NCBI GenBank assembly: GCA_002869615.1 | Contig: PKUH01000004.1 | Coordinates: forward strand, 1 to 64,000 | Reading direction: 5' to 3' | From: Desulfuromonas sp. | Lineage (GTDB): Bacteria > Desulfobacterota > Desulfuromonadia > Desulfuromonadales > UBA2294 | Length of the DNA stretch: 64,000 bases | Part shown: piece by piece, positions 43,018-53,300 of the stretch | How positions within the stretch are numbered: position 1 is the stretch's first letter | Layout: each line of letters opens with the position of its first letter | Translations under genes and position numbers: made by a program | The notes under the pieces: model-generated | Database searches by the model: none | What the model saw: only the letters and a program-made list of their open reading frames with translations | Told to the model about the DNA's origin: nothing

Positions 43018-44358
43018 ATGTTTCATAAAATCCTGATCGCTAATCGTGGCGAGATCGCCCTGCGAATCATCAGGGCCTGCAAGGAACTTGGGATCAAAAC
43101 CGTAGCGGTACATTCCGATGTTGACAGCGAGGCACTGCATGTCAAGCTTGCAGATCAGTCGGTCTGTATCGGTTCTGCTCCGAGTTCCGAAAGCTATCTC
43201 AATATCAGGGCAATTATCAGCGCTGCGGAAGTCACCGATGCTGATGCGATTCACCCGGGCTACGGGTTCCTCTCGGAAAATGCAGAATTTGCCGAGATCT
43301 GTGAGAATTGCGGAATCACTTTCATCGGTCCATCAGCTGATAGTATGCGCCTGATGGGCGATAAGATCAGTGCCCGACAGACCGTAACCAAAGCCGGTGT
43401 GCCGATTCTTCCCGGAACCAAGGAGAATGTAGCGACGGTTGATGATGCAAGAAAAATTGCTGATGAGATCGGTTTTCCGGTTATCATCAAGGCGACTGCC
43501 GGCGGCGGCGGGCGAGGCATGAAAGTAGTCCATTCCCAGGCTCATCTCGCCAATGCGTTCAATGCAGCACGGACCGAAGCGGAAGCCGGTTTCGGTAATC
43601 CCGATGTCTATATCGAAAAGTTTTGTGAAAATCCACGGCATGTTGAGATCCAGATACTGGCCGACAAACATGGCAATGTGATCCATCTCGGCGAACGCGA
43701 TTGCTCCATTCAACGACGCCACCAGAAACTCATAGAAGAGGCGCCCTGTCCGGTTTTACCGGAAGGTATTCGTAAGGAAATGGGGGATTGCGCAGTCGCT
43801 GCCGCCAAGGCATGTGGCTATTCCAGCGTTGGCACAATGGAGTTTCTCCTTGATAAGGATAACAAGTTTTACTTCATGGAAATGAACACGCGGGTGCAGG
43901 TTGAACATCCGGTGACCGAAATGATTACCGGCGTTGATATCATCAAGGAGCAGATCCGTTCGGCGGCCGGTGAGAAACTTCGTTATACCCAGGATGATAT
44001 CAAGATTCAGGGTCATTCGATCGAGTGTCGGATCAACGCCGAAGACCCGGTTAAGTTTACACCTTTCCCGGGCAAGATCGACGGCTACCATACGCCGGGT
44101 GGGCTCGGTGTCAGGGTTGACAGTGCTGTTTATGATCAGTATACGGTTCTCCCCCATTATGACTCGATGATTGCCAAGTTGATCGTTCATGCCGAAACCC
44201 GGGAAGAGGCGGTTAAGCGGATGGCCAGAGCTCTTGATGAATACATTATTGATGGTATCAAGACGACGATACCGTTTCATCAGAGAATTATGGCCAACAA
44301 GGACTTCATCGAAGGTAAAAATGTCGATACCGGTTTTCTTGAACGGCTTGTTTTTTGA
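43018..44358 (+). CDS. accC: Biotin carboxylase subunit of acetyl-CoA carboxylase
   Basis: ATP-dependent carboxylation of biotin on AccB. The 446-residue sequence has the N-terminal [22 protein letters not shown] start, an ATP-grasp domain with the glycine-rich loop [11 protein letters not shown] at about 158-168, the [21 protein letters not shown] block and the catalytic [19 protein letters not shown]. It is complete and ends in a strong terminator. Confidence 0.96.
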   Translation: MFHKILIANRGEIALRIIRACKELGIKTVAVHSDVDSEALHVKLADQSVCIGSAPSSESYLNIRAIISAAEVTDADAIHPGYGFLSENAEFAEICENCGITFIGPSADSMRLMGDKISARQTVTKAGVPILPGTKENVATVDDARKIADEIGFPVIIKATAGGGGRGMKVVHSQAHLANAFNAARTEAEAGFGNPDVYIEKFCENPRHVEIQILADKHGNVIHLGERDCSIQRRHQKLIEEAPCPVLPEGIRKEMGDCAVAAAKACGYSSVGTMEFLLDKDNKFYFMEMNTRVQVEHPVTEMITGVDIIKEQIRSAAGEKLRYTQDDIKIQGHSIECRINAEDPVKFTPFPGKIDGYHTPGGLGVRVDSAVYDQYTVLPHYDSMIAKLIVHAETREEAVKRMARALDEYIIDGIKTTIPFHQRIMANKDFIEGKNVDTGFLERLVF

Positions 44359-44361
44359 AGT

Positions 44362-44390
44362 AAAAAAAGGCCGGCTTGCCGGCCTTTTTT
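44362..44390 (+). terminator. Terminator after accC
   Basis: An A7 run, GGCCGG, loop CTTG and CCGGCC followed by T6 form a compact GC-rich hairpin directly after the accC stop. It closes the aro-acc operon. Confidence 0.92.
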
Positions 44391-44514
44391 ATTCGGTCGG
44401 ATTAAATAAATTGAAGTGAGCCTGTCCTTAAAGTAATATTTGAACCGATAGTTGGAACCGTAACAAACCAACGATGCCAAATTGTTTTAATCATTTAATG
44501 GATCTAACCGGTTT

Positions 44515-46122
44515 ATGAAAAATCCTCAAAGCAAACCGTTGCTCCTGTTCCTCGTGTCAGTCATCCTCTTGTTACCAGCTGTTTCGCAGGGCCAGCTGTA
44601 TGATAATAAGAGCAAGGCTCTCCCGGGTGATAACCAGCTTGCCTCATATTACGAAGCCGGGACCGTTTCGATTCATACTGAAGATTATTATAGAGCCAGA
44701 GAAATCGGTTATTCAGAGGTGATACGCCTGGCACTGCAACAAAATCTGGCATTGCAGGCAACGATTTATAACGCGCAAATTCGTAAAGCGGCGTATGATG
44801 GTTCCTTCAGTTTGTACGATCCGCAACTGTCCGCGGTTTACAGAGACGGTGAAATACATGATTTTTTGAGTACTGCTGTACCGACTGAATTCGAGCGTGA
44901 ATACAGCGAAACGACGGTTACCGTATCGCAAAGACTTCCTGTCGGGACAGAACTCTCCCTTTCCGGACAGCTTTATGAACAGAAAGAGACTCCACAACCG
45001 GCTCTTGACCCGGCCTATGACAGCAGCGCTCGATTAACTCTGGTTCAACCACTTCTTAAGGGATTCGGAACGACAGCGACCGAACAGACGATCCTTTATT
45101 CGGAAAAAGAGAGCGAGATCGCCCTGGAAGATCTCAGGGCTACGGCTTTCCAGGTTGTTGCTGATGTCCGAAATGCCTATTTTGAGACTCTCCAGGCCCG
45201 GTATGCCTTGTCCTATCGCGAAGCCTCGGTCCAGTTGGCGCAACGGATCGCCAGGGAGAATAAGGCCCGGGTAGAAGCCGGAATTCTTGCGCCGGTCGAA
45301 AAACTCGAGGCCGAGGTTGGCTTGCAAAGCCGTGAAAGGCTTCTTCTTGATGCACAAAGATCTTATTTTGATGCTCTTGATCGTTTCAACCTGTTGCTCA
45401 ATTCCGGTGATGAATATTATCGGCCGGTCCTCCAATCATTTTCCATGGATTTTGCCGCTACAGAGGAAGAAGGGATTGCCGCGGCGATTGACAAGCGCCC
45501 CGACGTGGCGCGCCGCATTCGCGAGATTGAAAAGAATCGAATAGCACAATCTCTGGCGCGCAACGCCCTGTTGCCGGAACTGAATGTTGTCGCAAGCTAC
45601 AGCCAGAACGGGTTTGATTCAAACCGAAGCGAGTCGACCGATATGGTTCGCGACGGTGATTATGACAGCTGGGAAGTCGGTTTAGAGCTCTTGTATCCCT
45701 TATTCAATATAGAAGGTCGTAATCAGCTGAAACGGGCCGATATCGCACTGCAAGAGCAACGTACCTTGCTGGCACAGCTGCATAATGAAGTACGTAATGA
45801 AGTAAGATCAGCTATTCGCCGTATCAACGTTAATCGCAAGAAAACAGAAGTTGCCAGGCGGGGACATGATCTGGCGACGGAAAAGCTTCGAATTCTGATG
45901 AAGAGCCGCGAAGTCGGCCTTGCCACCACCCGTGACGTTCTCGATGGCGAAGAAGACCTTGCCAGTGCAAGGAACGACCAGATTATATCGCACACCGATT
46001 ATTTTAAATCGATAACCGCCTATTTGCAGGCAACCGGGACGTTGCTCGATAACGAGCGCATTGTTTTTTCCGGTCACCGTGAATATGAAGAAACCCGGTC
46101 GCCTTTCCATCTTCTTCCGTGA
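44515..46122 (+). CDS. TolC-like outer-membrane efflux protein
   Basis: Predicted trimeric outer-membrane channel with periplasmic helical barrel. The 535-residue protein has a signal peptide (LLLFLVSVILLLPAVSQG), two halves with the OEP-type pattern (SEVIRLALQQNLALQ near 65; AAIDKRPDVARRIREIEKNRIAQSLARNALLPELNV, here shown as RPDVARRIREIEKNR, near 320) and heptad-like helices between them. No adaptor or pump gene is adjacent, so the partner is unknown; mqnA overlaps its stop. Confidence 0.85.
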   Translation: MKNPQSKPLLLFLVSVILLLPAVSQGQLYDNKSKALPGDNQLASYYEAGTVSIHTEDYYRAREIGYSEVIRLALQQNLALQATIYNAQIRKAAYDGSFSLYDPQLSAVYRDGEIHDFLSTAVPTEFEREYSETTVTVSQRLPVGTELSLSGQLYEQKETPQPALDPAYDSSARLTLVQPLLKGFGTTATEQTILYSEKESEIALEDLRATAFQVVADVRNAYFETLQARYALSYREASVQLAQRIARENKARVEAGILAPVEKLEAEVGLQSRERLLLDAQRSYFDALDRFNLLLNSGDEYYRPVLQSFSMDFAATEEEGIAAAIDKRPDVARRIREIEKNRIAQSLARNALLPELNVVASYSQNGFDSNRSESTDMVRDGDYDSWEVGLELLYPLFNIEGRNQLKRADIALQEQRTLLAQLHNEVRNEVRSAIRRINVNRKKTEVARRGHDLATEKLRILMKSREVGLATTRDVLDGEEDLASARNDQIISHTDYFKSITAYLQATGTLLDNERIVFSGHREYEETRSPFHLLP

Positions 46123-46964
46123 TGTCTCTTAAAATTGGACATATTACTTACGCCAATTGCGCTCCTTTTTTTCATTACCTTGCCGCCAGCGGGTTTGTTG
46201 GTGAAATTATCAAAGGTGTTCCGGCAGAACTGAATCAGATGCTGGCCGCCGGCGAGATCGACATATGTCCAGCCTCATCAATCGAATACGCTCTGCACTC
46301 CGATGATTACCGGATTCTGCCAGGTCATTCGATCAGTTCGATCGGACCGGTGCAGAGTGTGTTGTTGTTTTCAGATCTTCCGCTTTCAGGTCTTAATGGT
46401 GTTCCGATTTCGATTACCGGCGAGTCGGCCACTTCTGTAGCGTTGCTCAGGGTCGTTCTTCAGGAATTTTATCAACTCGATAACATTATCTGCCAGAAAA
46501 TCGACACAATCGGAAATGCAGATCTGAACGCTAATCAGCCATTGCTACTAATCGGCGATCGTGCTCTGAAGGCCCGTCTTAATAAAGCTGCCGCGGGTAC
46601 GGTTATTGACCTGGGTGAGCTGTGGTACCATTTCACCGGCCTGCCGTTTGTCTTTGCCTTATGGATTGTGAAACGACTTGTTGCCGAGGAACGCCCGGAA
46701 GAGGTAGCCGAGTTCAGATCGCAACTCGATCATTCTCGCAACAAAGCATTCGCTTCTCTCGATAAACTTGCTTCTGAATCCCCCGAAAAGGCATGGATGG
46801 GAGTGGATGGATTGGCCGAATACTGGCGCCATGTTTCTTATGACCTCGATCCTGCGCACATTGAGGGGTTGCGCTGTTTCTACCTTCTGCTTGAGAAGCA
46901 CGGGCTGATCGAAGTCTCTCCGGAAATCTGTTTTTTCAGCGATCAGTCAAATGAAGAAAAATAG
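46122..46964 (+). CDS. mqnA: Chorismate dehydratase MqnA (futalosine menaquinone pathway)
   Basis: First dedicated step from chorismate toward 1,4-naphthoquinone by the futalosine route. The 280-residue protein (ATG 46122, sharing one base with the TGA of the previous gene) has the family start KIGHITYANCAPFFHYL, DICPASSIEYALHSDDYRILPG, ITGESATSVALLRVV and ELWYHFTGLPFVFALWIV blocks. Menaquinone is the usual quinone in this bacterial group. No other mqn gene is in the window. Confidence 0.92.
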   Translation: MSLKIGHITYANCAPFFHYLAASGFVGEIIKGVPAELNQMLAAGEIDICPASSIEYALHSDDYRILPGHSISSIGPVQSVLLFSDLPLSGLNGVPISITGESATSVALLRVVLQEFYQLDNIICQKIDTIGNADLNANQPLLLIGDRALKARLNKAAAGTVIDLGELWYHFTGLPFVFALWIVKRLVAEERPEEVAEFRSQLDHSRNKAFASLDKLASESPEKAWMGVDGLAEYWRHVSYDLDPAHIEGLRCFYLLLEKHGLIEVSPEICFFSDQSNEEK

Positions 46965-47380
46965 TCGTTTATGATCTCGGCGTGATCAAAACAGAGTGGG
47001 GCGGGCAAATCATCAAGCTTGAAAAGCCGTGCCTTGCCGGCATCATCACCGGCCCGGGGCTGGCCAATGCCTTTGGCGGAGAATACAACCGATATCGTGT
47101 GCTGACGCGGATCGCGCTGGGGATCTGAGTAGGCACGAAATTGTTTCAGGTGAGACAACTCCATTCCGACCTCTTCCATCGCTTCTCTCCTGGCCGCGGC
47201 TTCAAGCGGTTCACCATAATCGACAAATCCGCCCGGCAACGCCCAGCCAAAAGGCTTATTCTTTCTTTCAATCAAAACAAGCGAATTGTCGACCTTGATG
47301 ATAATATCGACAGCCGGTAGTGGATTGCGATATTCCTTGATAGCAGTTTGACATTCAGGGCAGTGCAGGATTTTCGACAT
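46943..47380 (-). CDS. Nudix hydrolase
   Basis: A 145-residue hydrolase of nucleoside diphosphate-linked compounds. The Nudix box reads GFVDYGEPLEAAARREAMEEVG at about 51-72, shown in two parts as GFVDYGEPLEAAAR and REAMEEVG, with all catalytic Glu present. An N-terminal CPEC resembles half of a zinc ribbon. It is transcribed toward mqnA and their 3' ends overlap by 22 nt. Confidence 0.9.
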   Translation of the reverse strand: MSKILHCPECQTAIKEYRNPLPAVDIIIKVDNSLVLIERKNKPFGWALPGGFVDYGEPLEAAARREAMEEVGMELSHLKQFRAYSDPQRDPRQHTISVVFSAKGIGQPRAGDDAGKARLFKLDDLPAPLCFDHAEIINDYFSSFD

Positions 47381-47410
47381 CGATTGGCCTCATTGTGCTG
47401 GAAAATACCG

Positions 47411-47440
47411 TTGACATCCCAGCCTCAGGTTGTTGATAAT
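47411..47440 (+). promoter_or_regulatory. Sigma-70 promoter of the tRNA-Leu gene
   Basis: A perfect TTGACA (47411-47416) and GATAAT (47435-47440, 5 of 6) are separated by 18 nt and lie 10 nt upstream of the mature tRNA 5' end. Confidence 0.82.
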
Positions 47441-47450
47441 AGCGCACCTT

Positions 47451-47537
47451 GCCCGGGTGGCGGAACTGGTAGACGCAAGGGACTTAAAATCCCTCGGGAG
47501 CAATCCTGTACGAGTTCGATTCTCGTCCCGGGTACCA
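47451..47537 (+). tRNA. tRNA-Leu, anticodon UAA
   Basis: An 87-nt class II tRNA including an encoded CCA. Acceptor arms GCCCGGG and CCCGGGT pair with one G-U. The anticodon stem GGGA/TCCC encloses CTTAAAA, giving anticodon TAA. A long variable arm (CGGGAGCAATCCTG region) and the T arm with GTTCGAT are clear. It has its own promoter and terminator, and no repeated 3' end pointing to an integrated element was seen. Confidence 0.96.
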
Positions 47538-47550
47538 TTAAAGTATCAGA

Positions 47551-47595
47551 ACATTAAGGGGATTGCCACAACAGGCAGTCCCCTTAATGTTTTTG
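47551..47595 (+). terminator. Terminator of tRNA-Leu
   Basis: A 17-bp stem (47551-47567 with 47574-47590, one G-T pair, loop ACAACA) ends in a T5 tract. The remaining sequence to 47834 is AT-rich and holds no convincing gene or consensus promoter. Confidence 0.92.
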
Positions 47596-47834
47596 GTTGT
47601 TTCACGACCGTAAACAGCTGAAATGTAACGTCCGGGCGGGGTTTTTTGGTTCTCTTGAAATTGTTGTCTGGATGTGTTTTTTTGGCCTGAATCTTGAATT
47701 AAAGCAGGGGATACTTGCTTGATTAAAAAAACTTCTCTGCATAATACAACGCTGACTTTTGTGGCGAATTGTAATATGATTACGAGTTTGAAAACTATTA
47801 ATGAATAATCATATTAAACATGGACTTATCTGAA

Positions 47835-48368
47835 ATGAAAACAGTATTGCATAGTTCCGTTATGGTGAGAACGATCCTCACTGGTTTGATCCTGTTGAGC
47901 ATGGTGACCATTGCGTCGGCGAAGGACTTGTCCCGGGGCCAGGGTAAAAGTCTCGATGAGCAGGTACATGGTATCAAGAGTGAAGTGCTGTCGATCGCCA
48001 AGGAACTCGACAAGTTGGAAGAGAGGTTGTTGTATCCATCCCATACCCAGATAGCGGTTTTTGTTTCAATGCGCAAGAATCAGACCTTCAGCCTTGATTC
48101 AGTCGATATCGAACTGGATGGGAAAAATATCGCGTACCATATCTATACGTCCCGGGAATTGAATGCTCTCACTGATGGCGGCGTCCAGAACATTTTTACC
48201 GGTAATGCAGCGATTGGAATGCATGAATTCAAGGTGACGATGCGTGGCAAGTCCTCTGCCGGAGAGGATATTCGGCTGGTCAAGAGCTTTTCATTCGAAA
48301 AAACGGCCGAAGCGGTCATTGCCGAACTCCTGTTGTCCGAAAAATCAATCACTTTAATCGACAGATGA
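47835..48368 (+). CDS. Exported protein, first gene of the Agl/Glt-like cluster
   Basis: Unknown. The 177-residue product (ATG 47835; ATG 47820 is an alternative) has a signal peptide ending VTIASA, an amphipathic helical region (about 35-65, SEVLSIAKELDKLEERLL) and a beta-rich domain (about 70-155) that looks immunoglobulin-like (IAVFVSMRKNQTFSLDSVDIELDGK, shown in part). It probably works in the periplasm with the TPR proteins that follow 3 nt downstream. No named family was recognised. Confidence 0.7.
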   Translation: MKTVLHSSVMVRTILTGLILLSMVTIASAKDLSRGQGKSLDEQVHGIKSEVLSIAKELDKLEERLLYPSHTQIAVFVSMRKNQTFSLDSVDIELDGKNIAYHIYTSRELNALTDGGVQNIFTGNAAIGMHEFKVTMRGKSSAGEDIRLVKSFSFEKTAEAVIAELLLSEKSITLIDR

Positions 48369-48371
48369 CAG

Positions 48372-50306
48372 ATGCGTAGTCGTTGGGTTGTCATAATAGC
48401 GGGTACGCTCCTCCTCTGCACCGTTAATGTTGCAGTGAGTAGTGCGCGTACCGCAGACGAACTTTCGGATCTTGCTGTCCGGGAGGCTCATTACTCGACC
48501 CTTACCGGTGAGCTGTTTGCTGCGATATCCCGCCTCGACCGGGAGTTGTTGCAACGGAAAAAAGAGAGAATTCTCGCCGGGGAACGGGATCGCTACTCCG
48601 AAGCCGATCTCGAGGTTTTGATCAAGCATATTTCTATTGAGATTGCTTACCGGATGCACCAGAGGGATGGCGTTCGCCTGATTGATACCATCATGACCAT
48701 CAGTAATGACAAAGAGCGCAACCTGTTGCTCTATCGTTTGGCAAATCTCTATTTACAGAAGGATCAGCCACAAAAAGCTCAAGCAGTTCTTGATCGGGTC
48801 AACGGTGAAATATTGCCTGAACTGAAAGGTGCCCTTGCCTTCACCCGGGCCCAGGTGCTGATGGCAAACGGGAAGCTTGATGCCGCTATTCCCATTCTTG
48901 ACGAACTCAGAAAGTCGCAAAGTTTTATCGGATTCGCCGGTTATAATCGCCAGGCGCAAAGTCTGCTCGGATTTGCTGATTATAATCTCGGTATTGCTTA
49001 TCTGTTAAACGGTAATATAGAAGAAGGCCGTCAACAACTCGATCTTGCCGGCCAGATTGTCAGCGAAGAAGAATTGACCCGGTCGCTTCGTGACAGAGCG
49101 AATCTGATGCTTGGCGATCAATTACTGACCGATGGTTTGTACGCCGAGGCCGGCCAGGTTCTTGATCGAGCAAGACTCAAAGGCCCTTTTTCTGCTCAAG
49201 CCTTATTGTCAGCCGGGTGGTCAGCAGCTATGCAAGCTGATTATGAGCAGGCCCTGGTGCCATGGACCTTGCTGTCCGAGCGCAATGTGACCGATGCGGC
49301 AGTTCAGGAAGCAATGCTTGCCGTACCATATAGTTATGGCAAGCTCGGTGTTTATAGCAAGGCAGCGCTCCTTTATGGTCAGGCTGTGGAATCATTTGAA
49401 AACGAGATTGTAAAACTGAAGGATTCGCTTGCCAGTGTTGGTCAAGGGGGTTTTCTCAAAAATATTTCCAGAAAAGAGTTGAGGCGGCAGGAAAACTGGG
49501 TCGTTAAATTACGCGAACAACCAGATATGCCTGAGACGTATTACCTGCTTGACCTGATGGCAACAGATGAATTTCAGCAAGCACTGGATAATTATGTTGA
49601 CCTGGCCCATCTACAAGAAAAACTGATTCGCTGGCAACAGGACATTCAGGCTTATGAAGGATTGATCAAGAAACGACGTGCTTATTATAAGCCGATTTTG
49701 CCGGGTATCGACGCTGAATTTCGGAAGCTCGAATCCCGTATGCAGCTGCGGCTGAAACAGCGAAATCAGATTGCACAGCAATTGATTGCGATAAAAAACT
49801 CACCCCGACCCGATGTTCTGGCGACCGCCGGGGAACGAGAACTCCTCGGAGAAATTGATCGTATCGACCGGGCGCTTCGTCCCTATCATACGATCAAGAC
49901 CCGTGCCCGGGTTGATCGTCTTCGGGGTCTGGTTGTCTGGTCGATATACAAAAACTATGATCAGCGCTTGCAGGCGACGACTTCCAATTTCAAGAGGCTC
50001 GACGAGGTTGTTGCTATTCTGGAAAAACAGTACAACAGTTACCTTCTGTACCGCAAGGCAGCGACCCGGAGCTATAGCGGTTATGGCCGAAGCATAGAGG
50101 ACGTGCGCAGTCGGATCGATAACGCACTGAAGGAAACGATCCCCGTGCTGAATCATCAGGGAGAACTGCTCGAGTCGATGGTTACAGCTGAATTGAACAA
50201 GCGACTTGAAAAGCTGGAACAGATGCAGATCAAGGCTCGATTTGCGATGGCCGACAGCTATGATCGTGCTACCCGAAGTCGAAATAATGCGGGAGGCATC
50301 CGTTGA
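48372..50306 (+). CDS. Periplasmic TPR protein of the Agl/Glt-like cluster
   Basis: The 644-residue product has a signal peptide (WVVIIAGTLLLCTVNVAVSSA), no lipobox, TPR-like helix pairs over about 110-345 (LANLYLQKDQPQKAQAVLDRV, LLTDGLYAEAGQVLDRA) and a long coiled-coil-rich C-terminal half (about 400-640). In Myxococcus and its relatives the gliding machine includes several such periplasmic TPR proteins (GltC, GltD and GltE). It may correspond to GltC by size, but this is uncertain. It overlaps the next gene by 4 nt. Confidence 0.7.
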   Translation: MRSRWVVIIAGTLLLCTVNVAVSSARTADELSDLAVREAHYSTLTGELFAAISRLDRELLQRKKERILAGERDRYSEADLEVLIKHISIEIAYRMHQRDGVRLIDTIMTISNDKERNLLLYRLANLYLQKDQPQKAQAVLDRVNGEILPELKGALAFTRAQVLMANGKLDAAIPILDELRKSQSFIGFAGYNRQAQSLLGFADYNLGIAYLLNGNIEEGRQQLDLAGQIVSEEELTRSLRDRANLMLGDQLLTDGLYAEAGQVLDRARLKGPFSAQALLSAGWSAAMQADYEQALVPWTLLSERNVTDAAVQEAMLAVPYSYGKLGVYSKAALLYGQAVESFENEIVKLKDSLASVGQGGFLKNISRKELRRQENWVVKLREQPDMPETYYLLDLMATDEFQQALDNYVDLAHLQEKLIRWQQDIQAYEGLIKKRRAYYKPILPGIDAEFRKLESRMQLRLKQRNQIAQQLIAIKNSPRPDVLATAGERELLGEIDRIDRALRPYHTIKTRARVDRLRGLVVWSIYKNYDQRLQATTSNFKRLDEVVAILEKQYNSYLLYRKAATRSYSGYGRSIEDVRSRIDNALKETIPVLNHQGELLESMVTAELNKRLEKLEQMQIKARFAMADSYDRATRSRNNAGGIR

Positions 50307-53300
50307 TCAGACTTTTATTTATATTGATACTGGTTGTCGGCATGGTCGCGTGTTCTTCGGCGCCGCGTAAAGGAACAATCGGCCAGTTGCGACGGGTCGA
50401 TATCGCTATCGAAAAGGAGAATATTGATCAGGGGTTTGATAAGGCGATCGAAAGTTACGAACGATTCCTGGAGAAGACAGAAAAGACAGCGATGACGCCC
50501 GAAGCTATCCGTCGTCTGGCCGATCTCAAGGTAGAAAAGGAGTATGGTCTAATTACCGAGAGCAGCTCGGATTCAGCAAAATCTGACCTGGCGCGGCCGA
50601 AAAAAAGTACTAAAAAAACCTCGGCAAAAACTACCAAAAAAGATATCGACTCACCCGGTCGGTCGGCGCCGAGGAAAAAACAGAGAGCAACTCCTGATGT
50701 AACATCGGCCCTTGCTTACAGGAAAGGTGAGACGGATACCAATTTTGAAGATCGGAGTACGTCATCGATCCCTCCTGACACTGCTTCGACAGTTGATGAA
50801 TTGCCGGCTGAGTTCAACCTTGAACGGACCGGCGCGAAAGAGGCGGTTGACCTTTATCGGAAACTGCTCACCGAATACCCGGAATACGAACGGAGCGATC
50901 AGGCTCTTTACCAGCTCTCACGAGCCCTCGAAGAACAGGGGCAGGTTGAAGAATCGATGCTTGTGATGGAGCGTCTGGTCGCCGCGTTCCCCGATTCCAA
51001 ATATCTTGATGAAGTCGAGTTCCGACGGGGCGAATCCTTTTTTGCCAGGCGCAACTACCCCGCGGCCGAAAAAGCATACGAAAGTGTCGTCGCCATCGGT
51101 GAAAAATCACAGTTTTATGTTCTGGCACTTTTCAAACTCGGTTGGAGCTATTACAAGCAGGATCTTTACAATAAGGCGTTACACAAATTTATTGCTCTGC
51201 TCGATTACAAGGCTGCATCCGGTTATGATTTCGGACGGATCAGTGATGATCAGGAAGGCAAGCGGATCAGAGACACCTTGCGAATTGCCAGCCAGAGTTT
51301 TTCCAATCTCGGCGGTGTGACTGCCATAATCGATTATTTCTCCGGTTATGGCCGGCGCAAGTATGAGCATGTTGTCTACGCCAGTCTGGGCGAATACTAT
51401 TTCAGTAAACAACGCTACAACGACGCGGTAACGACCTACTCCACCTTTGTCAGCCGCAACCGAACCCACCGGCAGGCACCTCTCTTTGATTTGCGGGTCA
51501 TTGCAATTAACAAGGCCGGCGGCTTTGCTTCTCTGGTTATCGAGGCGAAAAAGGAATATGTCAACCGTTATGGCTTCGGTGCCGATTACTGGAAACATTT
51601 CAAACCGGATTATCGCCCGGAAGTACTCGATGGGCTCAAGGTCACGTTATTTGACCTGGCAAACCATTATCATGCCAGATATCAGAACAAGCTAAAAACC
51701 AAAGAAAAGCCAAATAATCTGAAAGAGGCTCTGCACTGGTACCGGGAATTTCTCGGCTCGTTCCCGATGGTTGACGAATCGGCAGCGATGAACTATCAGC
51801 TGGCTGAATTGTTGCTGGAAAACAAGATGTATCATGAGGCCGCTCATGAATTCGAAAAGACGGCCTATGTTTATCCGGTTTTTGCCAAGGCTGAAAAAGC
51901 CGCATATGCCTCTGTTTATGCCTTTCGTGAACATCTCAAGCAAGTGAAGGGTGACGACAGGGAGCAGGCGGTAAGGGATGTTATTCGCGTCTCCCTGAAG
52001 TTTGCCGAATCTTATCCGCAGAATAAAAAAGCTGCAGCTGTACTGGCTGCAGCAGTCGATGAACTTTATGCTCTCAAAGATTATAAATCGGCGCTGATTG
52101 CAGCCCGGAATCTGATTGAACGTTTTCCGTCGATTCCGAAGGATGTTCGTCGCTCGGCGTTACTGGTTGCGGCGCATTCTTCCTTTGAGCTTGAACTCTA
52201 TGCTGATGCTGAAAAAGCGTACACCGATGTCCTGAAGCTGGTACCGGAGAGTGATGCGTTGCATGATACATTGACCGATAATCTGGTCGCATCCATCTAC
52301 AAGCAGGGGGAGGCGGCTAATCGTTCCCAAAATTATAAGCAGGCGGCTGAACATTTTCTTCGGGTCGCCCGGGTCGCACCAGCATCGAAACTCCGCCCGA
52401 CGGCAGATTTCGATGCTGCCGTTGCTCTGATCAAGGTCGAGGAATGGCCGATTGCTGCCTCGATTCTGACCGACTTTCGTAAAAGATTCCCGAAACATAA
52501 ATTGCAACCCGAAGTTACCAAGAAACTGGCCTATATCTACCGGGAAGAGGGTGACTTTGCCAAGGCTGCGGCTGAATTTTTACGGATAGATGCTGAAACG
52601 ACCGAGCCGGAACTCCGTCGCGAAGCACTCCTGACGGCAGCCGATCTTTACCGGAAGGTCGATGATCTGGCCACGGCGAGACAGGTCTATCGCCGATATA
52701 TTGAGATGTTTCCGGAGCCGGTGGATGTCAATATTGAAGCTCGAGACAATCTTGCTACGATTCTCAAGGAACAGGGTGAACAAAAGCTCTACCTTGATGA
52801 ATTGCAGAACCTTGTCGACCTTGAAGCGGCTGCCGGGGAATATCAAACCCTGAAAACCCGGGAGATCGCCGGACTTGCGGCCCTGATTCTTGCCAGGGTC
52901 GATTATGAAAAATCGGTTGCGGTGCGTCTGGTCGAGCCGTTTGCCAAGAACCTGCAGCGCAAGCAGGCTCTGGTAAAGAGAGTGACCGAGGCTTATACCA
53001 AACTGTTTGATTACGAAATTGGAGTTGTTACGGCGGAGGCGACTTTTTACCTTGCCGAAACCTATGCCGATTTCAGCAGGTCCCTGATGAACTCAGAGCG
53101 GCCGGACGGGCTGAGCCCTCTCGAATCGGAGCAATATGAACTGGCGCTGGAAGAACAGGCGTTTCCGTTTGAGGAAAAGGCGATCGAGATGCACCAGGCG
53201 AATATCGAGTTGATATCGCGAGGAATCTATAACGAGTGGATCGAAAATAGCCTGGACAAGCTCGCTGTCTTCATGCCGGCCCGTTATGAAAAGCCGGAGA

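Noticed and set aside
47451-47537. tRNA-Leu as an integration site for a genomic island
   Set aside because: No integrase gene and no repeat of the tRNA 3' end were seen downstream; the following genes look like chromosomal core.
47673-47690. Sigma-54-like TGGCCTGAATCTTGAA upstream of the Agl/Glt-like cluster
   Set aside because: The -12 GC is replaced by GA and the -24 element is imperfect, so evidence is too weak.
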